DNA from: Echinococcus granulosus
Lineage: Eukaryota > Platyhelminthes > Cestoda > Cyclophyllidea > Taeniidae
Length of the DNA stretch: 64,000 bases
Assembly (NCBI RefSeq): GCF_000524195.1
Contig: NW_020170391.1
Coordinates: 191,438 to 255,437, forward strand
Reading direction: 5' to 3'
Part shown: piece after piece, positions 57,420 through 64,000 of the stretch
Numbering within the stretch: position 1 is the stretch's first letter
Layout of the letters: each line of letters starts with the position of its first letter
The notes under the pieces: generated by a model
Told to the model about the DNA's origin: nothing
The model's input: only the letters and a program-made list of their open reading frames with translations
Databases searched by the model: none
Made by a program: the position numbers and the translations under genes

Positions 57420-58374
57420 CTATAAATGTAAGAAATTGAAGCTGAAGAAAAAGGCGTATAGCTTTATTGAGGAGAGCCCAAGGAAAAGTGTGTTAATCGA
57501 ACAGAGATTGTAGAGCAGTTTAAATGAGGAATGGCATACATGGAGAACAGTGATATGAGAACGCTAACGTAGGATAGGAGTTCGGATTTTCAAGATAGTA
57601 ATATTATAGAATTGAACTCAGTTAAGAGCCTGGCTGCAAAAGAAAACGAAATTAACCAAAATTATCTACAAACGCCTCGACGACAACGACGATAGCCCTC
57701 GGACTTTAAAGTCACTTAAGAGTGGAATACCAACTGAGACTCATCTAACAGTATACACGTGGGAGCCAAATGCACAAATATCCATGAGTGTTAGTACAGA
57801 ATACGAAATTAGAAATAAAACTTTAGGATGCGGTCGACATTAGAACACGCACACGACCTTGACGCATGTCCACAGATGATTCGTCTAATTTGACTTTATT
57901 ATAAAAATATGAATTTGGCAATGTGGTTCTTATTGGTATTAATTAGCGCTAAAAACAAGATGACTTTCCCACTGCGGCATGCAAATTTCATCCCAAGTAG
58001 CCAAAAGGCAAGAGCGGTGCTGAATGACGTTAACGAATTAGACACCTACGAGCATTAAGTCTAGAATCATCAAAAAACTCCTTTTTAATTGCCTCATAAG
58101 AGAGGGCTTGAATTTGTTTTGGCATTGATGGCATGTACGTCCCTCACTGTTAACGCCCAAAACAATTTTATTTCTCCAGCATCTTTAAAACGTAGACTTG
58201 AGCTACATAAACCCAAACATTCGTCTTTATCTAGTGACCAAGTATTATTACATCACTTTAACCATAAGCCTTTGACTTGTATAATTTCTTCAACCTCCTT
58301 TTCATGCAAAACTATTTCTAATTGCACCAACTTGGGCAGCATATGAACAACCTTAATTGAAGTCACTTATTGAG
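57420..58374. other. Upstream region of THADA
   Basis: An acceptor-like TTTATAG (minus strand) lies a few bases upstream of the THADA ATG, so the 5' UTR is either spliced in cis or receives a spliced leader. No other gene seen. Confidence 0.4.
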
Positions 58375-58582
58375 TGTAGCACCTTGAGTACTTTCTGACG
58401 ACGGAAGAAAGTCATAATACTAAGACAAAAAAGGTATTACTGACGTGCAGAACGGATGTGGAAAGAGCTCCCAGTACGGCTGGAAGTTCACGTCTCTTAA
58501 TGGAATAACAAAAGCGGGGCCTAATGCGCCCCCCAAACCAAAACGTGGAGTTAGGCTAGTAATGAACAAAATATTACACAGC
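58375..58582 (+). repeat. Dispersed repeat family A, copy 7
   Basis: Starts TAGCACCTTGAGTACTTTCT, continues with a GACGACGGAAGAAAG block, a weakened core, then GCGGGGCCTAATGCGCCCCC, CCAAAACG and an AACAAAATATTACAC tail. The tail blocks align with those at 61.1 kb. It lies directly upstream of element B copy 2. Confidence 0.45.
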
Positions 58583-58604
58583 CCCTCCCTCGTTTTGAGT
58601 GTCG

Positions 58605-59224
58605 TCCCCTGCCCTCCCCTTGGCCAACCTTCCGCCTCGTCCATCACAATGTAGTCGGTGTTGTATGAAAGTCACCCACTAGCCAACCGCTCAAATTGTC
58701 GAATTTGCGTTCGCGACGAAAATATTTGATAGCTACGGTACTTATCCCTCCTGCCGTTTTTTTCTGGATCTGCAGTTTCATCCTATTTGAGAATTGCAGT
58801 AAAGGAAAAAGGAAGGGGTTAAAGCAATTTAGTGGAGATGATGTTTCGCATCTGTTCCTCCTTTTTTATGTTGTTCTCACATCAGTGGTATGTAGACCCA
58901 CAAACCTTGCTTCCATCCAGCTAGTAGAGAAGTGAAAGAGGTATCGCGTGTTCACCTAATTGACATCTTTACATAGGTACTGTAGACAGTTCCGTAACGA
59001 ACTTTCCCAGATGGTTCAAGGCTAGTGTGGCTTCAGATGTTACTAGCATTCCTGCAGAATACTAGACTGGGGTAATTGCCGAAGTTCGACGTCATTTTCA
59101 ACCATTCTTTTAGGAGTCATCACGGATTCTCCCATCTGCAGTATATGCCTTTCTGCCTTCTTGTTAAAATTTAGTATCTAGGCATGGAAATCAGGATACT
59201 CATCAGCCATAATGAATGTAGTGC
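58605..59224 (+). repeat. Degenerate element B, copy 2
   Basis: Counterpart of 25640-26300. Shared blocks in order: CATCACAATGTAGTCG, GATCTGCAGTTTCATCC, TTGACATCTTTAC, then CAGTTCCGTAACGAACTTTC and GCCGAAGTTCGACGTCATTT. Frames are interrupted in both copies, and the two copies differ by several small indels. Confidence 0.55.
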
Positions 59225-59440
59225 CCCTGATCTCTCTTGAAGATGGAAGAGGTCATGATGCTTGGGTTGAATATGCAATGCCTTCGTGCAAGAGGGCCAG
59301 AAGCTACTGCCATGGCCCGGAGACCATGTCACTCAGCGGAAGAAAAAAGGTCGACTCTTAAGTGTTTGCAAAGCCTCTATAACAGGCAAAAGGGTTTAAA
59401 TTCTGTGGTTGTAAGGCTAGGATTTTATAGTGAGGAATAA
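59225..59440 (+). repeat. Dispersed repeat family A, copy 8
   Basis: CTCTCTTGAAGATGGAAGAG block, core GCTACTGCCATGGCCCGGAG, ACCATGTCACTCAGCGGAAG, then CTCTTAAGTGTTTGC. In direct orientation with copy 7 on the other side of element B. Confidence 0.5.
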
Positions 59441-62282
59441 TCGGGTTACAAGTGAACCACTCCCAAAGTTCGGTCCTTTGTCTACCATTCAATCACAATG
59501 CCTTCGGTGTGAATGAATTTGCCACAAAGTAATTTTTGGTACTCCTATGACGGCGCTTTTGGTAAGCCTTTTCATAGGCAATTGTGCGCAATAGGCATCC
59601 CAGTCAACTATTTCCTCATAACGTATTAATGGATATCAGAAGTACAGCTCCTATTCACTGAAGAATGTATTAGGTCCCAAACATGAGCTTTATGCCTAAC
59701 AGTCACTTTACAAAGCGCCTGTTTCCTTGCTGGATTGCTATTGCCTCATTTTATCTTGTTATTCTATTCGTTACCTTCAGCTTACTAAAATAAGTCTTTG
59801 GTGAAAAAGTAGTTTAAAACTTAAATCTAGCGACCCTGTGAAGGGATATTAGACCAAACTAACCATCCAAACAGCATGTTTGGTAATGGAAATAGAGACA
59901 GTTATTCGGATTACAACGTCGCCTTTCGGGTTTTCTCCAGCTTACTCGAGACAAAAGTTTTCGTAAGCGGATTAGGGTGAAACAAGTTGACGGGCATCAA
60001 AGCTATTGACTACCCACATCTCAACTTATTTTGAAACTGAAAAGTTCTTTGTACGTAGATTTTACCACAGATACTAGTGAGTCGCTGAACAAAGTAACGG
60101 TAACATTGTACTCACGATTTAACATAGCTTTTTCTCATCTGAATAAATGAAGAAGGGTTGGCAGACATCGTATTGGGTAAAGAGAAGAGTCGCTTCTGGT
60201 AGGCACATTCTGCGTTGTCTCTTTGCGAGTCGGTGCCTTAATCGAAGTTCATGGCTCTTGCAGTTTCCTGCCTCTTAATTCAGGTACCAGGGTGATAATA
60301 TCTTCTGAGTTTATTGATATTTGCCTTGGCTTCAAATAACAGGCCTTTAAAGAGCACCCTTCTGGTCAAAGAGATTCCGATAGCAGAATATTGATGGCTT
60401 TTCTAGTAATTTTTGCCTCAATCCCTTAGGTCTCTATACCATTACGCATAATAATTTGGGTCACTGTACTGGTTTTGACATATCGTAGCAGTGTCGTTGT
60501 TTTTCTCTTCTAGTCCGATTTTCAGAAGCCTAAATCGTAAATACCTGTCAGCAAAAGATATCATTTACAGTAGTCACGTAGGATTTTACAAACAATCAAC
60601 GTTTTCTGAGGTAATCAGGGTCTGTCTCCTCCTCGGAGAGTGGTGGCGTCTCCTCAATCACGGAGATGGCCCAACCTGGCCGCTTGCCACCTAAAAGGCG
60701 TATTTAAATATGCATGTATTATAATAGTATTACGATCGTATTGCTCTTATATCTGGACGAAGTCAAGGACTTTGAAGTAAGTTTTGAATACGAGTTCGAG
60801 TAATTAAAAAAGTTTTCTTGGGTACTTGTTTCAACGAGTAAACGAGTATGTTCTGTATTAGCAGAAAATACACGAGTCGTATAGGTAATTTGCTGTATAA
60901 AAGCAGGAATAAAAGTTTTACATCGCTTAAAACTTGATTTTCACATTTTGCAAGGAACACTTCATCAATTCGTTGTTCCGTTTTATTACACCATATTACT
61001 GTTTGCACCCCAAACTTAACGCAATAATTAAAATACTTTTGTGCAATTTTGAAGCAACCCTGATTGGATGATTTTGAAGCACACTGAGACTTCCCTGAAG
61101 ACGGTAAGAGGTGCAATGCTATAGCAGGATATGTATTATAGAGGTACAGAATAGTTGGGAACCACTGGCGTGGCCTGGAGGCCATGTCACCCATCGGAAG
61201 TACGAGAGCGGAGCCTTAAGTGCCCGTGTGACCAAAAAGCAAAGTTAAACCAATAAAGTGTTACAATTTCAACAATTTATGAGCACAAGCACTTTTATCG
61301 GGTTGCATTTCGATTTGTCAGCAGAAGTGAATTGTCCCATCGAGTGCCTTCAATGCGGCTTGAACACACCCGCGCACTTTTAGCCCCCCATTCGCATGAA
61401 TGAGTTTTTGAAAAGTACAATAAATGTGGAAAAGGGGACAATTCAGTGCACTCGGTGTGTTTGATTTATTTTAACTTTATCCTATCTCACCTGGCTATTA
61501 GGTCAAATGTTTTTCAAATGGAAGTCCGTTCCATGCAAAATTGTTTGCAAATATGGGGTCAAATTAACACTTATGCCTTAAACACTTCTGTTAGTTACTT
61601 TTAAGCCGTTAGATACTTTTTTAATCAAATATTTTACTGTGCGATAGTTTAATTCAACCTGCGAATAGTTCTTTTTTCTCGTCGAATTAAAAAAGAAAAA
61701 AAAGTTCGTCTTTTTTTCCGTGTTGTTTTACAAGCAGCAAAAGTGTCCCGGAAGTTCCGCCTCTTTCGAAACAACACAAAGCATGCGGTTTTGTAGGGCG
61801 AGACTCACAGGTCTCCTCCTCCCTGTTCCTAGTGTTCTTAGAACAACCCGCTTGATTTAATTTTGACATATTTATTGGGGGGAAATGATCGGGAGAATAA
61901 GTACAAAGTTTAGGGAGGGGAGAAACCGCAATCGCACTTTGGCACGGGAGACGACGACCCTGTCACTAGATTCGAATTACAACCTTGCCTGCTCCCTGAA
62001 AGGTACATTAAAACAACATAGGTATGACAGTATTGTCCTAAAGTGTGGATATTGAGTTTTCGCATAACTCTATGTTGAATTCAAATTTATGGAAATACTT
62101 ACGCTTTTAAATTTATCAAATTGTAGAGCTACGAGGTGATTTGTATGATATTCTAGTCTCTTGCCAAATAATTATGTGTTTTACTTTACTCATTGGCGAA
62201 ATGGGATGATCAAATTATTACTACAGTCCACTTGGTTAGTTCAGATTCGACAAACAAAATTAATTCTAAGTGGGTATTTTAG
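59441..62282. other. Intergenic region with one repeat copy
   Basis: Apart from the family A copy at 61080-61270 nothing identifiable was found. The minus-strand open frame 60763-61194 runs through that repeat and is not supported. Upstream exons of the gene at 62.3 kb may lie here but were not found. Confidence 0.35.
61080..61270 (+). repeat. Dispersed repeat family A, copy 9
   Basis: GAGACTTCCCTGAAGACGG block, core CCACTGGCGTGGCCTGGAGG, CCATGTCACCCATCGGAAGT, then GCGGAGCCTTAAGTGCCCG, ACCAAAAAGCAAAG and an AATAAAGTGTTACAA tail. This is the clearest full-length copy, about 190 bp. Confidence 0.55.
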
Positions 62283-63644
62283 GTTTTGCCTTCATCAATC
62301 ACATCCTTGAGTGGGTTTCTGACACCATGCTTATTTTCATCCAACTGGAAGCGCTTCGGATGAAATCTTATGGACGTGCCTCACGCTATGACTGCGCCAA
62401 TATAAAAAGTTCCACGTGCGAAATAGCCTGTAGTATCCGGATTAAATAGAAATCACTTTGTGAAGAACCAGCGGCTGTAAGTTTACCTGCCCTTGAAAAC
62501 TCATATTTATGCCTATGGTATACGTGGTGACCTTTTAAAGACAAGTAGACAAATGACACATTTGGGAAAGCAAAAAATAAAGTTGTATTGTGATTTTTAC
62601 TAAGGGGGTATGAAGTAGACGAAATGTTTTCGTGGCCGTACTGCTACATAAAGTGGGCATACTGTATTCTGGATCCGTGAACTGTTCGAAGTAAAACGTC
62701 TTATGTACCAATTTACTGAAGGCAACCGTGTAACGATGAATAATGTTATTAAAAGTGACATTATATTGTGCATTAAAATCTCCCCGTGGAATGTTCCGTA
62801 AAAATATAAATACATTGGATATAGTTTGCACGAAAGACTAATTCACTTTAACATGCGCGAAATTGATGAAAATACAATACTTTTACGTCTATTCCAACTT
62901 GGCCAACTGATTTGAGAACTTGGGGAAGGCGTTGGGAATGTACACATTCTTATTTTATTCAACTCCTAACAGCGGAAAAGGCTGAATGAAGAAGTAGCAT
63001 ATCCTCATTACTATCTAGCTTGTTTAAGAAATTCTCCCCTTTAAGCAAAGCTTAAGGCGCATCTCAAAGTAAAACGAGTGAATAATTGTTTATTTTCACA
63101 GCCGACCAAATTTTAATAAACTTACTACAGGCCTTTCCACGAGAATATCTTTATTGCAAAATCCAGGAATTACAGGTGAGCCTCCCCAAACATTGTGCCT
63201 ATCTTTTTAATGTGCATTGAAGGAAAAAAATGCCTTCTTTTGACGTCGCGGTGAATCAAGCCATGTAACTTTCAACCACATGGTATTTAATTGCCATTAT
63301 AATAACACCTTTAAAGGCCTAAGTAATTTAGGGGGATAACAAGCAGCGCCTTCAAAATGCATACAAAATATGGCTTATGTTAATAAAGGGTATTTTAGAC
63401 GTCAATAGGAAGCTTTGAATGTTAATTATTAGTCGCTTGACTAATAACAGACATAGTAGTAAACTTTTTTTTCGTTAAGCAGAGAAAGTAGGAAATTAAT
63501 GTTAAATTACGAAAGACGTAGGAGCCAGACTTACGTCACAAAAGTAATATTCTTACAAAAGTCTAGATGATCACCACTATTCATGGCCGGCCTCTCAATA
63601 TCATTTCATTAGCACAGAAGCTATTGCTAACCACCAAGATAAAG
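62283..63644 (+). CDS. Exons of an unidentified gene running to the right edge
   Basis: Not recognised. Exon 62283-62408 follows GGTATTTTAG and encodes FAFINHILEWVSDTMLIFIQ then LEALRMKSYGRASRYDCANI. It ends in phase 1 and joins in phase to 63102-63175 (after TTTTCACAG), which encodes DQILINLLQAFPREYLYCKI and QELQ and ends at a consensus GTGAGC donor. A possible 27-base exon 63618-63644 (KLLLTTKIK) follows in phase 0. Both main exons look helical and protein-like. Upstream exons and the start were not located, and the gene probably continues beyond 64,000. No homologue comes to mind. Confidence 0.45.
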
Positions 63645-64000
63645 GTAAGGGCACAGTACTTCATTATTCGTTTGACTTATCCTGGACTTTCAGTTTCAAA
63701 CAGAGACTAATAAAAATACGTAACTCAGATGCGTTTCCAAAAAGGCGCTATAGCTGGCTCAAGAAGTCTTTCTTTTGGTGCTGCAAATACCTGACATTTG
63801 ACCGCTTGACTAAAATTCGCTGCAAAATACGCTATTGCTTTACGGCATGCAAAAATCCGATGTCATAACACCTAAAACACATAAAACGAATCAACACTGC
63901 TGTTTCTTAGGCAGACTACCCTCTTTTGGTTCACGAAACTTTTTCGTTGTCACCAATGTATTATGGGTAGAGTCACCACGTTAACTTATCCAAACGCCTA
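63645..64000. other. Right edge, nothing certain
   Basis: Possible further exon material near 63735-63870, where one plus-strand frame is open and rich in Lys, Arg and Cys, but splice signals are weak and it may be chance. Confidence 0.25.

Noticed and set aside
60763..61194. 143-codon minus-strand frame
   Set aside because: Passes through a dispersed repeat copy and shows no protein family features.

Overview
The window is eukaryotic: every recognisable gene is split by GT-AG introns, intergenic DNA is AT-rich, and interspersed repeats are common. A flatworm (Platyhelminthes), perhaps a tapeworm, fits best because many reconstructed introns are only about 29-38 bp while neighbouring introns reach kilobases. 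That assignment is inference. No bacterial, viral or organellar genes were seen. All exon models were built by eye from splice consensus, reading-phase agreement and remembered family features; no search or transcript evidence was available.

Layout. A TASK-type two-pore potassium channel lies on the minus strand (0.7-5.2 kb, with an assembly gap in its intron). From about 7.0 to 15.8 kb lies an apparently empty stretch in which I find a series of small plus-strand exons, many with matching phases, that appear to belong to one or more unidentified proteins with a WD40-like start. Then come pICln (plus, 18.1-19.0 kb), the kinetochore protein NDC80 (minus, 19.6-24.4 kb), a FEZ/UNC-76 homologue (plus, 27.2-38.6 kb), the mRNA 3'-end processing factor CSTF3 (plus, 39.3-43.5 kb), an unidentified minus-strand gene (44.6-46.4 kb), a THADA/Trm732 homologue (minus, 46.6-57.4 kb), and exons of an unidentified plus-strand gene at the right edge (62.3-63.6 kb).

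The genes are housekeeping or neuronal and unrelated in pathway: membrane K+ leak, Sm-protein assembly, chromosome segregation, kinesin cargo adaptor, polyadenylation and tRNA modification. No gene cluster or defence-like system is evident. The most notable non-ordinary observations are the exon-rich 'empty' 9 kb, the micro-introns, a degenerate element found at two loci between copies of a short dispersed repeat, and a 125-bp gap between THADA and the next gene on the same strand that could mean a polycistronic unit resolved by trans-splicing.
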